From NCBI GenBank assembly GCA_035301265.1, contig DATGUP010000005.1, forward strand, positions 1 through 64,000: DNA of 64,000 bases, given 5' to 3'. How positions within the stretch are numbered: position 1 is the first letter of the stretch; each line of letters begins with the position of its first letter. Below, piece by piece: positions 17,901 through 27,120 of this stretch. This stretch comes from DATGUP01 sp035301265 (lineage in GTDB: Bacteria > Bacillota > Bacilli > Bacillales > Amphibacillaceae). A program made the position numbers and the translations under genes. A model generated the notes under the pieces. That model searched no databases, was not told the origin of the DNA, and saw nothing but the letters and a program-made list of their open reading frames with translations.

Positions 17901-19646
17901 TTATTCACTCGACTGAATGACTTGATCCATGAACTCCTCCATCGTTTGTTTCAGCGTTCTGATCAACCGTTCGCTTTCTTGTCTGTTTCCTGTACATACG
18001 CCGTAGTAGCATTTGATCTTCGGCTCGGTTCCTGACGGGCGAAGGCAAACCCATGCATCTTGCTCCAGTATAAACTTCACGACATTTTCTTGCGGTAAAT
18101 CAATCGCCTCCGGTGCTTGATCGCTTCCGATAAACGTGCGCTTGCTTGTCGCGTAGTCTTCCATCTGCTCAACGCTTAGACCGGCGATGGTATACAGCGG
18201 GTTGTTGCGAACTTCCCGCATGATTGCCGCGATTTGTTCGGACCCTTTTTTTCCTTTTAAAGTTACCGACGACATATCTTCCATATAATACCCGTGTTGA
18301 TCGTACAGCATATCGAGTGCCTCAAGCAATGTCTTGCCTTTTTTCTTCCAATACCAAGCCATTTCACTAGCCAACACCGCTATTTGCACCGCATCTTTGT
18401 CCCGGGCAAAACTGCTCGCTAAATATCCGTAGCTTTCCTCGAATCCGAAAAGAAACATTTCACCCGTTTTATCAAATTGGCGGATTTTTTCCGCGATATA
18501 TTTAAACCCGGTCAATGTGTCGATCATTTTAACGCCATATGCCTCTGCCACACGGCGTCCAAGCTCGGTCGTTACGATTGTTTTCAACGCCCGGCCGTTT
18601 TGTAACGCAGCCGAATCGCTATGGGATAACAAATAATCAAGCAGGAGTGAACCGAGCTGATTGCCGGTTAAAACGGTGTATTCTCCTGATGCATTTTTAA
18701 CAGCTACACCCAACCGATCAGCATCCGGATCGGTTCCCAGCAAAATATCGGCATCTGTTTCCTGTCCTTTCTCAATCGCCATGGTAAAAGCTTGGTGCTC
18801 TTCTGGGTTCGGCGAAGAGACCGTAGAAAACTCAGGATCTGGCTTCGTCTGATCGTCTACAACCGCCACATTGGAAAAGTTCAGCTGCCGGAGTCCGCGC
18901 ATGACGTGATCATAAGCCGTACCGTGCAGCGGTGTAAACACAATGTTTAAATCTTTGCTTTTATCCCGCTCATCTGCATCCAGCCGCGACATATTTTTTA
19001 ACTCCTGTAAATAAGCACAATCGACATCATCTCCAACCCAAACGAGGCGGCCCTTTTCTTCCAGTTCGTTTTTATCGGCAACCGGTATCGTCAATTCATC
19101 ATCGATTTGTCGAATCGCTTCAATGACTGCATCAGCCTCTTCAGGAACCATCTGTCCGCCATCATCGTTGTAGACTTTAAACCCGTTATATTCTGGCGGA
19201 TTGTGGCTTGCGGTAATCATGATGCCGGCAGCCGTTTGCAAATGGCGTACCGCAAATGATAAAACGGGCGTCGGACGAATCGATTCAAACACATACGCCT
19301 TAATATCAAAAGCCCCGAGCACCTTAGCCGCTTCTAAAGCAAATGTCTGCGATTGATAACGCGAATCATAAGCGATCACGACACCTTGATCATAAATATG
19401 ATCGCCGCTTTCTTGTAAATAGATAGCTAAACCATTGACAGCTTTACGCACTGTATATATATTCATCCGGTTGGTGCCCGGCCCGAGAATACCGCGCATA
19501 CCTCCAGTTCCAAAGGTAAGCTCTTTGTAAAAGGCATCCTCCAGCGCAAGCTCATCATCTTTCATTTGCTTCAGCTCATCTTTTAGCTCCGGATCAAGCG
19601 CTGCAAATGAAGCCCATTTATGATACGCCTTTTTCCAATCGGTCAT
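17901..19646 (-). CDS. pgcA: Phosphoglucomutase/phosphomannomutase PgcA
   Basis: A 581-residue alpha-D-phosphohexomutase interconverting glucose 1- and 6-phosphate for UDP-glucose, teichoic-acid glucosylation and glycolipid anchors. It shows the phosphoserine loop TASHNPPEYNGFK (Ser147), the magnesium site GTDPDADRLGVAV, the sugar-binding FGFEESYGYL loop and the C-terminal phosphate-binding RPSGTEPKIKCY. Length and motifs match B. subtilis PgcA (YhxB). Single gene. Confidence 0.95.
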   Translation of the reverse strand: MTDWKKAYHKWASFAALDPELKDELKQMKDDELALEDAFYKELTFGTGGMRGILGPGTNRMNIYTVRKAVNGLAIYLQESGDHIYDQGVVIAYDSRYQSQTFALEAAKVLGAFDIKAYVFESIRPTPVLSFAVRHLQTAAGIMITASHNPPEYNGFKVYNDDGGQMVPEEADAVIEAIRQIDDELTIPVADKNELEEKGRLVWVGDDVDCAYLQELKNMSRLDADERDKSKDLNIVFTPLHGTAYDHVMRGLRQLNFSNVAVVDDQTKPDPEFSTVSSPNPEEHQAFTMAIEKGQETDADILLGTDPDADRLGVAVKNASGEYTVLTGNQLGSLLLDYLLSHSDSAALQNGRALKTIVTTELGRRVAEAYGVKMIDTLTGFKYIAEKIRQFDKTGEMFLFGFEESYGYLASSFARDKDAVQIAVLASEMAWYWKKKGKTLLEALDMLYDQHGYYMEDMSSVTLKGKKGSEQIAAIMREVRNNPLYTIAGLSVEQMEDYATSKRTFIGSDQAPEAIDLPQENVVKFILEQDAWVCLRPSGTEPKIKCYYGVCTGNRQESERLIRTLKQTMEEFMDQVIQSSE

Positions 19647-19858
19647 CTGTATGTATTCCCCCCTCGTCGTATACGCTTAACATAAACAAATTTTAACATA
19701 CTTTCTATACCGATTCTATCAGCACCCTCCTTTCATTAAGAAGTATACTTTAGCGCATTTCAGACGAAACTATTAAAATAAAATGCGTTGCAGTACTTCC
19801 GATTTCTAACCGTTACCGCTACAATAGACGATAGATTTGAACGGAAAGTAGGGGTGCT

Positions 19859-20941
19859 ATGTTTAATAAGCGTTGGTTTCAAGTTCTCGTTTTTTTAATT
19901 CTTGTGTTCCTATTAATCTGGCTCGTTTCAGCTGTTAATTTTATTTTTGATCCGCTATTGAAATATGTCGGGGCCGTTGCTGTTCCCGTTATTGGCGCTG
20001 GTATTCTCTATTATATAACCAAACCATTGATGTTATTTTTCGAGCGTTTTAAAATCAACCGCACGTTTTCGATCATTCTCGTCTTTTTCGTATTAGTCTT
20101 AATCGGTCTTGTCGTCGTAATGTATATCGCCCCGATTGCGCAAAAACAATTTTCCAACTTAGTCGACAACATCCCGAAAATGGTCGCTTGGGCACAAGAA
20201 TTGATCGCATATTGGCAAACAAATCAAATAACACTTCCTGAGCAAGTGAATGATGCCATCGACCATTTTACCGACAATCTTCAATCCTATATTGAAGGTG
20301 TTGCAAACTACTTGTTTGGCTTCATCGGCCAGCTGATTAGTTTCATTACATCGCTTGTGCTGATCCCGTTCTTTTTATTTTTCATGCTGAAAGACGGGGA
20401 AAAGTTAGTGCCGTTTGTCACGCAAATTTTGGAAAAGAAAAAAGCAGACAACTTAAAAATCCTGCTCAAAAAAATCGATGAGACATTGACAGCTTATATT
20501 CAAGGCCAAGTGCTTGTCAGTTTTTGTGTTGGGGTTCTGCTTTTAATCGGCTATCTTATCATTGGATTAAAATACTCACTAACGCTTGCTTTATTCGCCA
20601 TGATTATGAATGTGATCCCCTTTCTTGGACCGTTCATCGCCGTTGTCCCAGCGCTCGTTGTCGGCGCTTTTCAGGATCCGATGATGGTTGTTTGGGTAGC
20701 GCTCGTTACGCTCGTTGCTCAACAGATCGAAAGCAACTTTATCTCGCCTAATGTTATGGGGCGTGTCCTGTCCTTGCATCCGCTAACCGTCATTACAATC
20801 ATTCTTGCTGGGGGAAGTATTGCAGGGTTTCTCGGTATTTTGTTTGCCGTGCCGTTTTACGCCGTGATTAAAACGATAGTGATCCATTTTTACCAAACAT
20901 ATCGGCAGTCGAAGGAACATGAGGATGATGCGTTAATTTAA
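19859..20941 (+). CDS. AI-2E family (PerM-like) transporter
   Basis: A 360-residue membrane protein with about eight segments of the AI-2E/PerM family: two N-terminal helices, a soluble-looking middle (residues about 95-145), and the conserved C-terminal FLGPFIAVVPALVVG, QQIESNFISPNVMG and HPLTVITIILAGGSIAGFLGILFAVP. Members act as exporters or Na+/H+-type antiporters; the substrate cannot be named. AGGGG precedes the ATG. Single gene. Confidence 0.88.
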   Translation: MFNKRWFQVLVFLILVFLLIWLVSAVNFIFDPLLKYVGAVAVPVIGAGILYYITKPLMLFFERFKINRTFSIILVFFVLVLIGLVVVMYIAPIAQKQFSNLVDNIPKMVAWAQELIAYWQTNQITLPEQVNDAIDHFTDNLQSYIEGVANYLFGFIGQLISFITSLVLIPFFLFFMLKDGEKLVPFVTQILEKKKADNLKILLKKIDETLTAYIQGQVLVSFCVGVLLLIGYLIIGLKYSLTLALFAMIMNVIPFLGPFIAVVPALVVGAFQDPMMVVWVALVTLVAQQIESNFISPNVMGRVLSLHPLTVITIILAGGSIAGFLGILFAVPFYAVIKTIVIHFYQTYRQSKEHEDDALI

Positions 20942-21069
20942 AAAGACACACGATATTCACATAGCTTCACTCCAGTCAAACTGAGCTGTTTTTCATTAGC
21001 GCATTCAACATGGATACGTTTTGTTGAAATACATTTTTCGCCAATCACGCCTGTAGCAAAAACGATGCT

Positions 21070-21918
21070 TTATTCCATGTCAAATTTGTACACGATCGAA
21101 GTACCTGCTGCATAATAGCCAATTTTTCGATAGATATTATTCGATGTCGGGTTGGCCAAATCTGTATGTAGACTGCAAAAGACAAAGCCTGCATCCAGTA
21201 GTTTTTGTGACAGGGCAGCGACAGCGTTTGTCGCATAGCCTTTTCTTTTATGCTCATCCGGTGTGAACACCGCGTTGATCGTTGCCCCGTTTCGCATCCT
21301 GCGTGCATTGTTCACCATTGACACAGGATGACCGTCAACTAGCCATAAATAGACGGAACGCTTATGAATAAAGCCCCTGGCCATTTTGGCAGCTTTTGTT
21401 TCCGGCATATCCACTTTAGCTTCGATGCCAAATTGTATGAGCCATTCCTTGATTAACGGGTAATCTGAATCTGTGGCTTGCACGAGTTTTCCATCTGCAT
21501 CTGGCACCACGTTAACCCTATCCAGCCGATAGATTAGCTGTTCCATTTGCACGTCTACTTGGCAGCTCGTCCATCGCCGCCAGGTTTGTACAAATGCGGT
21601 GGCTGCTTTAACCGGCCCGATGACACCCGGCACGCTGATTTTTTTATCATATAAAAATCGCGCAATCGCTTCCAATACTTCCTCTTGTACGGTAGCCGTG
21701 TCGGCTAAAATAAGATTTTCCGGCGTTTTCATAAAGGCATAATCGATGATACCTTGATCTTGAACCATGCCAAGATCTATTTCATCGGCTGCTATAACGT
21801 TGTGTTTCATCTGGGATAAGAGCCCTAACATTAAGTTATTACATGCCTCTTTTTTTAATAGCAAACCTTCCACTTTTTCAATATACGATCTGACGGACGG
21901 TACCAAGCAAATATCCAC
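21070..21918 (-). CDS. GNAT family N-acetyltransferase
   Basis: A 282-residue two-lobed protein with the acetyl-CoA-binding motif in the C-terminal part: NAVFTPDEHKRKGYATNAVAALSQKLLDAGF, followed by LHTDLANPTSNNIYRKIGY, which is classical GNAT motif A/B. The N-terminal half is a divergent GNAT-like lobe. Substrate unknown. GTG 21918 is chosen for the GGGGGA eight bases upstream; the frame opens at 21963. Confidence 0.85.
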   Translation of the reverse strand: MDICLVPSVRSYIEKVEGLLLKKEACNNLMLGLLSQMKHNVIAADEIDLGMVQDQGIIDYAFMKTPENLILADTATVQEEVLEAIARFLYDKKISVPGVIGPVKAATAFVQTWRRWTSCQVDVQMEQLIYRLDRVNVVPDADGKLVQATDSDYPLIKEWLIQFGIEAKVDMPETKAAKMARGFIHKRSVYLWLVDGHPVSMVNNARRMRNGATINAVFTPDEHKRKGYATNAVAALSQKLLDAGFVFCSLHTDLANPTSNNIYRKIGYYAAGTSIVYKFDME

Positions 21919-22019
21919 GCGGCTTCCCCCTTTTTTTAAAAATGGTTTACAAAAGTATACCATACATTGCGATTACCTTCCCAAATTGCTAGACTAGTAA
22001 TAAGGAGTGTGAGCAAACG

Positions 22020-22202
22020 GTGACAAGAAAAGAACTTGAGGAAAAACTAGCGAATTTAAAAGCGGACTATGTGCGCATCCAAGGCGATATGGATAAATTA
22101 GAATACGTTCGCGGGCGAGTATCTTCGGCTGAGGAACAGCTCATCCGTCTGGAAAAAGAAATCGCTGACGTTAATCGGCAATTGGAAAAATGTGACGGCT
22201 AA
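22020..22202 (+). CDS. Small coiled-coil protein (SE1832-like)
   Basis: 60 residues, nearly all one charged heptad-rich coiled coil (RKELEEKLANLKADYVRIQ, then RLEKEIADVNRQLEK). It resembles the short SE1832-type proteins of Bacillota as I remember them, unverified. It starts at GTG 22020 with AAGGAG about 12 bases upstream. Divergent from the GNAT gene. A 9-bp hairpin overlaps its stop codon. Confidence 0.75.
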   Translation: MTRKELEEKLANLKADYVRIQGDMDKLEYVRGRVSSAEEQLIRLEKEIADVNRQLEKCDG

Positions 22203-22224
22203 TAGACCCGCCGTCACATTCTTA
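22191..22224 (+). terminator. Hairpin overlapping the stop of the small coiled-coil gene
   Basis: Perfect 9-bp stem TGTGACGGC/GCCGTCACA (22191-22199, 22210-22218) with only a weak TTCTT tail. It can act for both converging genes. Confidence 0.6.
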
Positions 22225-22242
22225 CAAGACCGCTAGCAATCA

Positions 22243-24144
22243 TTATAATGAACTATCCAGCACAGCTTGATATCGCATGTTCAATTGACCGTTGTTGCGA
22301 CCATGGCCATTGCGTTTGCTTGCCAATTTTTCTTGAATCTTTCTCTGTTCTTTATGCGGCGGTGTTAAGCTAACAATGATATCGCCTGGACCCGGAACCG
22401 TGCGCATTTCTTCTGAATAAAATTTAATTTGACCGGATGGTTTAATCAAATAGAGAAACACCGTCGAATCGTCTTTTTCTTGCACGTACTGTTTATAGCT
22501 ATACTGCGTCGTAATCATCGTCTGCCGGAAGACATACCCTTCTTTTATCTTACGATTTAAATCTTCCAACGAGATCTCTTCTTTAAACAGAACTCTGCCG
22601 CCAACCTTATCGACGATATCGCTCGACCGGCCATCGATTTCTTCATTCGGGCTAATTTTGAATACATTGGTCCGGCCGTATTCCGGCATGAATGTCGTGC
22701 AAACTAGTGCATTATAAGAATGATACTCGGTAACACCAAGCAAATATTCATACGGAATTGTATCAAGATTGTACTCAGTTTGTTCAGACAACATATCCCC
22801 GTGATAAAACGGAATGCCTGCGTTACGGGCAACGCGCAATCTTTCCCATGAGGAATCGACTATGATAACCGGCGCACCTGCCTTAGATAGCGATTTAGCA
22901 AGCTCGACGGTAAACGGGTTGCTGCCGACAATTAATGTGCCGGGCCGCCCTTCCATTGATAAGTTAAGCTTTTTCGCCAGCCAGCTGATCGAAAATCCGT
23001 GTGCAACAACCGTGAAAAAGACAAGACCGAACGTCAATGTCGTTAAAATGGAGGCATCTTGATAACCAGCCTCGGCCAAAATGGATGCGAAATAGCTTGA
23101 AACGGTAAGCGCAACAATACCTCTTGGTGCGATCCAGCCGACGAGCGCCTTTTCATTGAGCGACAACCCCGAACCAATCGTAGACAAAAAAATGGACAGC
23201 GGGCGGACGACAAACATCATTAATAAAACATAGCCGATGATGTTCGGGCTAAACATGTGCAACAACGTATCGACTTGAAGCGATGCAGTGAGCATAATGA
23301 AAATGGCCGAAATGAGTAAAATCGACACGTTTTCTTTAAAATGGCGCATGTCCGCAACCGAACTGATCCCCATATTAGCAAGGGTGATACCCATTGCCGT
23401 AACCGCCAACAGCCCAGTTTCATGGACGATTTCATCAGCAGCTGTAAAACAAAAGATAACGACGATGAATACGGCTGGTGACTTTAAAAATTCCGGGATA
23501 TGCCCTGTCTCAAACACCCAGCCGATACCGCGTCCGCAAGCCCAGCCTAAGATGACGGCAAAGATCGACGCGGCAAAAAAGATGATCAGTGCCGACACAT
23601 CCGGATTGCTGGCAGTGAAAAAGGTGATGATTTCAAAAGCAAATACGGCTAGAAGGGCACCGATCGGATCGACGATAATCCCTTCCCACTTCAGAATTTT
23701 TGCAGGGCGCGGTTTTAATTTTGATTGGCGTAAGAGCGGTAAAATAACCGTCGGTCCTGTCACTATAAACAGTCCGCCTATAACAAAAGCAACCGCCCAG
23801 GACAAGCCGGCAACATAATGCGCCGTCAGCGAGCCTAAAATCCAAGCTAAAAAAGCACCGATTGTGGAAATACGAAATACGGGCTTACCTAATCCACGGA
23901 TTTCCTTGAAATTTAAATTGAGACTACCTTCAAACAAAATAATAGCCACGGCGACAGAAATAATCGGGTTATATAAACTACCAAAGTCTTCTTCAGGATT
24001 CATCAGCCCGAACACCGGACCTGCGAGTAGACCTGCAATAGACATGACGACAATCGCCGGCATTCGGTAACGCCAAGAAATCCATTGCGAACCGATCCCG
24101 AGAAGACCGATTAACATAATCTCAAATAAGATGGAAGGAACCAT
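22243..24144 (-). CDS. CPA1 cation:proton antiporter with C-terminal nucleotide-binding domain
   Basis: 633 residues. The first 400 form 12-13 membrane helices of an NhaP/CPA1 exchanger with the conserved GPTVILPLLR and WEGIIVDPIGALLA motifs. Residues about 405-520 form a Rossmann TrkA-N-like domain (GTLIVGSNPFTVELAKSLSKAG, then IIVD), followed by a TrkA-C-like tail ending near residue 605. Such fusions exchange K+ or Na+ for H+ under nucleotide control. Cation choice cannot be read from sequence. Single gene; a 9-base inverted repeat overlaps its probable promoter. Confidence 0.9.
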   Translation of the reverse strand: MVPSILFEIMLIGLLGIGSQWISWRYRMPAIVVMSIAGLLAGPVFGLMNPEEDFGSLYNPIISVAVAIILFEGSLNLNFKEIRGLGKPVFRISTIGAFLAWILGSLTAHYVAGLSWAVAFVIGGLFIVTGPTVILPLLRQSKLKPRPAKILKWEGIIVDPIGALLAVFAFEIITFFTASNPDVSALIIFFAASIFAVILGWACGRGIGWVFETGHIPEFLKSPAVFIVVIFCFTAADEIVHETGLLAVTAMGITLANMGISSVADMRHFKENVSILLISAIFIMLTASLQVDTLLHMFSPNIIGYVLLMMFVVRPLSIFLSTIGSGLSLNEKALVGWIAPRGIVALTVSSYFASILAEAGYQDASILTTLTFGLVFFTVVAHGFSISWLAKKLNLSMEGRPGTLIVGSNPFTVELAKSLSKAGAPVIIVDSSWERLRVARNAGIPFYHGDMLSEQTEYNLDTIPYEYLLGVTEYHSYNALVCTTFMPEYGRTNVFKISPNEEIDGRSSDIVDKVGGRVLFKEEISLEDLNRKIKEGYVFRQTMITTQYSYKQYVQEKDDSTVFLYLIKPSGQIKFYSEEMRTVPGPGDIIVSLTPPHKEQRKIQEKLASKRNGHGRNNGQLNMRYQAVLDSSL

Positions 24145-24179
24145 ATTCTACCTCCATTCTACCATTTTTTAACCGAAGC

Positions 24180-24214
24180 ATGTCCTTACTTATTCTTTGC
24201 AAATATAAGGACAT
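24180..24214. promoter_or_regulatory. Inverted repeat at antiporter promoter (candidate operator)
   Basis: Perfect 9-base arms ATGTCCTTA (24180-24188) and TAAGGACAT (24206-24214) around 17 bases. They span the predicted -10 and start site of the antiporter gene, where a repressor or an RNA hairpin could act. The regulator is unknown. Confidence 0.5.
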
Positions 24215-24241
24215 TTTAAATGTGAATGGAGATAAAGTAAA
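24213..24241 (-). promoter_or_regulatory. Candidate sigma-A promoter of antiporter gene
   Basis: Minus strand TTTACT (24236-24241), 17-base spacer, TAAAAT (24213-24218). Confidence 0.55.
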
Positions 24242-24373
24242 CAGTTTTATGGAAAATTTATTTATGAATTTTTTATGGTCAGCACGAACGCCTTCCAACG
24301 GTTTTATGACTAAATCGTATCAATCTGCTTGCCAGCTGTGTTCACCGGACTAGATCTGCTTTAATACAATACA

Positions 24374-24555
24374 AAAGAGGCTGAGACAAAACCAGGCTTA
24401 AAGCAGAATCAGTAGACCGCTGCTTATTTCGTAACAAATAATGGGAGACATTTGACTCCTGTGGAAACAGGACGTGTCCGTTTCGACTCTTTCGGGGGTC
24501 AATACAGAGACAGATCCGGCCCCGCGGAAAGCAAATGTCTGAAGTGAAGGTTAAT
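24374..24555. repeat. Structured intergenic element, probable dispersed Bacillaceae repeat
   Basis: A non-coding stretch between antiporter and aminopeptidase genes. A 9-bp long-range stem (AGACATTTG 24446-24454 with CAAATGTCT 24532-24540) encloses several small hairpins: CCTGT-GGAA-ACAGG, GGAC/GTCC and GACTC/GGGTC. It begins with GAGGCTGAGACAAAACC. I believe similar sequences recur in intergenic DNA of haloalkaliphilic bacilli, but this is recollection. Only one copy was seen in this window. Confidence 0.6.
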
Positions 24556-24562
24556 ATCGCTC

Positions 24563-24603
24563 ATAAAGAAACGGTGTCCAGTTTTTTACAGCTGAACACC
24601 GTT
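24563..24603 (-). terminator. Terminator of the M29 aminopeptidase gene
   Basis: 12-bp stem with one G-T pair (24570-24581, 24592-24603) followed on the minus strand by TCTTTAT. Confidence 0.75.
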
Positions 24604-24653
24604 ATTATTTGCTTGCGTTTTGTTCCAACCGCTAGCCGACTGTCGGGGAAGCT

Positions 24654-25898
24654 CTACTTTTTTTCTACATCCAAAGCCCATGTCCCGTTACGGAAAACAG
24701 GCTCGGTTGTGCCATCTGCTTTCACGCCATCGATGTTGAGTTTTTCCGAACCAATCATAAAATCGACGTGTATTAAACTGTCGTTGACACCATGTTTATC
24801 CAATTCTTCATCGCTCATTGAAGCACCGCCTACCAAATTGGTCGGATACGCTTTGCCGAGCGCGATATGACAAGAAGCATTCTCATCAAATAGCGTATTG
24901 TAAAAAATCAATCCGGACTGGGAAACCGGCGATTCATGCGGGACAAGAGCAACCTCACCGAGACGGCGTGCGCCATCATCAGTATCAAGCAAATGTTTCA
25001 GTGTGTCTTCGCCTTGCTCCGCTTTGAAATCAACGACTTTACCATCCTTGAATGTCAATGTAAAATTGTCGATCAAACTGCCTCCATGATTCAACGGTTT
25101 CGTACTCGAGACCGTGCCATTAACACCATATTTATGCGGTAGGGAAAAGACTTCTTCAGTCGGCATATTCGGGTTAAACGTTGTTCCTTTTTCCGACTTA
25201 GCCGACCCGCCTTTCCAAATATGCCCCTCGGGCAACGCCAGTTCCAGATCAGTACCAGGTGCTTTGAATAACAGTTTTTTGTACTTTTTCGCATTCAGCA
25301 CCTCACGAGCAGTTTCTAACGTAGCATTATGTTTTTCCCACGCGGCCACCGGGTCATCTTTATCTACTCGTACAATTTTAACAATTGCATCCCATAAACG
25401 TTTAACCGCTTCTTCCTTTGGTTTATCGGGAAAGACTTTTTGTGCCCAATCGCTGTTTGGGATCGCGATAATCGACCAAGTGATTTTGTCGTTCATCGTA
25501 TACTGACGGAAATTTTTCAACGCTTCCGCATGCGCTTTGTTCGCTTTAGCTATCCGCTCTGGATCGACATCCTTAAGCAGATCCGGATTGGACGACATGA
25601 TCGATAAGACTGCAGCATCGTCTTCTGCATAATAGTTGTAAAGTTTGACGAGCCACTCCGGAACCGTTGTAATCACTTCTTCGGGTGCGTTTTCGTACTT
25701 TAACAAAGTCAACTCATCATCGGACCAATTAATATGTACAATTTTCGCCCCCATCTCATAAGCTTTTCGAGCAACGATCCGGACGAAATCAGCCCCGTCG
25801 ACTGGTGCGTTTACCATGAGGGGTTGACCCTTTTGCAAATTGACCCCAGTTCGTAACGCTAACTCGGCATATTTCTCCATGATCGCCTGATCAATCAT
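24654..25898 (-). CDS. M29 family aminopeptidase (AmpS-type)
   Basis: About 414 residues, typical for thermophilic-type M29 leucyl aminopeptidases that use a two-metal site. It has the ALRTGVNLQKGQPLMVNAPV start, and the C-terminal catalytic half with NPNMPTEEVFSLPHK, a glycine-rich segment, GEVALVPHESPVSQSGLIFYNTLFDENASCHIALGKAYP and HVDFMIGS, which carry the metal-binding Glu, His and Asp. No signal peptide: cytoplasmic peptide turnover, compatible with the peptide import systems further along. ATG 25898 has GGAGG eight bases upstream. Confidence 0.93.
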   Translation of the reverse strand: MIDQAIMEKYAELALRTGVNLQKGQPLMVNAPVDGADFVRIVARKAYEMGAKIVHINWSDDELTLLKYENAPEEVITTVPEWLVKLYNYYAEDDAAVLSIMSSNPDLLKDVDPERIAKANKAHAEALKNFRQYTMNDKITWSIIAIPNSDWAQKVFPDKPKEEAVKRLWDAIVKIVRVDKDDPVAAWEKHNATLETAREVLNAKKYKKLLFKAPGTDLELALPEGHIWKGGSAKSEKGTTFNPNMPTEEVFSLPHKYGVNGTVSSTKPLNHGGSLIDNFTLTFKDGKVVDFKAEQGEDTLKHLLDTDDGARRLGEVALVPHESPVSQSGLIFYNTLFDENASCHIALGKAYPTNLVGGASMSDEELDKHGVNDSLIHVDFMIGSEKLNIDGVKADGTTEPVFRNGTWALDVEKK

Positions 25899-25981
25899 AC
25901 TCCCAACCTCCATTATCAAAATTGTTAATTATCCAATATTATTTCATAAAACGATTAGTTCCTCAACGATTTGCCGTCCAA

Positions 25982-26010
25982 TTTACACGGTTCATACGTT
26001 GTGCTATGAT
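25982..26010 (+). promoter_or_regulatory. Sigma-A promoter of hxlR-type regulator
   Basis: TTTACA (25982-25987), 17-base spacer, TATGAT (26005-26010), five of six in each hexamer. Start predicted near 26016. Confidence 0.75.
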
Positions 26011-26020
26011 AAATGTAGGT

Positions 26021-26035
26021 TACTTTTTGTAAGTA
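26021..26035. promoter_or_regulatory. Candidate HxlR/YodB-type operator
   Basis: TACT-N7-AGTA with 5-base arms TACTT/AAGTA, immediately downstream of the predicted start site of the HxlR gene. The spacing resembles operators described for YodB/CatR regulators, suggesting autorepression. Confidence 0.6.
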
Positions 26036-26132
26036 TACGGTCATCAATGTCGCATTATAGCATTTGACATGCGGCTAACCTCCTTCCGCTCTATATATAT
26101 ATATTGCCGCACATTTAATTGGAGTGATGACA

Positions 26133-26465
26133 ATGAGCCATCTATGTCCGCGTTTTGAAAAGGCCATGGAGATATTGAGCAAACGCTGGGTTGGTCTTAT
26201 TTTATCCGAATTGTTAGCAGGAGCAAAGCGTTTTTCCGAAATGGAATCCGACTTGCCGATCAGCGCAAGATTGCTCTCGGAACGCTTAAAACTACTGGAA
26301 AGAGAAGGCATCATCAAGCGAGAAGTCTACTCGGAGTTTCCCGTACGCATCGAATACACTTTAACAGAAAAAGGACAAGCGCTAGCACCTGTCATCCGGG
26401 AGATTAAACGTTGGGCGGAAGGCTGGATCGACCTTGAGGATCAGGAGCAGGCCAATCATTTGTAA
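26133..26465 (+). CDS. HxlR/YodB-type winged-helix regulator
   Basis: 110 residues with the HxlR layout: N-terminal CPRFEKAMEILSKRWVGLIL, recognition region ISARLLSERLKLLEREGIIKREVY, and the wing RIEYTLTEKGQAL. A single cysteine near the N-terminus (Cys5) matches the redox-sensing cysteine position of YodB, so thiol or quinone sensing is plausible but inferred. ATG 26133 has GGAG eight bases upstream. It has a good promoter with a palindromic operator just after the start site. No target gene is obvious next to it. Confidence 0.88.
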   Translation: MSHLCPRFEKAMEILSKRWVGLILSELLAGAKRFSEMESDLPISARLLSERLKLLEREGIIKREVYSEFPVRIEYTLTEKGQALAPVIREIKRWAEGWIDLEDQEQANHL

Positions 26466-26517
26466 CCTTTGGGCTTTAAAACAACGACCTTTCTTTTATA
26501 AACACGAAATCAGCCGA

Positions 26518-26546
26518 ACAAAAGCCGCCCCTAACGTCCGGGCGGC
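26518..26546 (-). terminator. Terminator of the thioesterase gene
   Basis: 7-bp GC stem GCCGCCC/GGGCGGC (26524-26530, 26540-26546), then TTTTGTT on the minus strand. Its position between convergent genes may serve both. Confidence 0.85.
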
Positions 26547-26556
26547 GTATACGAAG

Positions 26557-27084
26557 CTACGCACGATGATTCCATGGATAATCGGTACCAAATTCCTCAG
26601 CAAACTGCTTGGATTGCTGCCGGCGTTCACGGCGCAGTTCAGCCCGTTTTGCCGCTTCCTCATGCAATTTTTTCTCCTGATCGCTTTCAGGATAAACCGG
26701 AGGAACCGGTACCGGCCGACCATTCTCGTCAACGGCGACAAACGTGAGAAAAGCCGTTGTACACACTTTTCGATCACCGGTCACAAGGTTTTCCGTAACC
26801 GCCTTGACAAAGACCTCCATTGACGTATGATGTGTCCATGTGACAAAAGCTTCCACACAGATGGAATGGCCCTCAAGAATCGGTTCCAAAAAGTCAACCG
26901 AATCCATCGAGGCGGTAACAACCGGCTGCCGAGCATGCCGGACGGCAGCTATCGCTGCGACATCATCAATATAGGCGAGCAGTTTCCCACCAAACATCGT
27001 CCCGTATGCATTTGTATCCGGTGGTAAGACGTGCGCAATCTTCACTGCTAATGAATGTGAACACGGTTTGGCTTCCTGCTTCAT
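26557..27084 (-). CDS. Acyl-CoA thioesterase, hotdog fold (YkhA-like)
   Basis: 175 residues with a single hotdog domain: HVLPPDTNAYGTMFGGKLLAYIDDVAAIAAVRHA holds the family's catalytic Asn/Asp region, and SMDSVDFLEPILEGHSICVEAFVTWTHHTSMEV is the second strand block. The C-terminus is a charged helix. It hydrolyses medium- or long-chain acyl-CoA. GGAGG lies seven bases before ATG 27084. Single gene with its own terminator. Confidence 0.92.
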   Translation of the reverse strand: MKQEAKPCSHSLAVKIAHVLPPDTNAYGTMFGGKLLAYIDDVAAIAAVRHARQPVVTASMDSVDFLEPILEGHSICVEAFVTWTHHTSMEVFVKAVTENLVTGDRKVCTTAFLTFVAVDENGRPVPVPPVYPESDQEKKLHEEAAKRAELRRERRQQSKQFAEEFGTDYPWNHRA

Positions 27085-27120
27085 TAGACATTCCTCCATT
27101 TTATTTTCGATGTATTTCCT

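Noticed and set aside
23288..23818. 176-residue frame opposite the antiporter gene
   Set aside because: Antisense to a membrane-protein gene; low complexity typical of complement frames.
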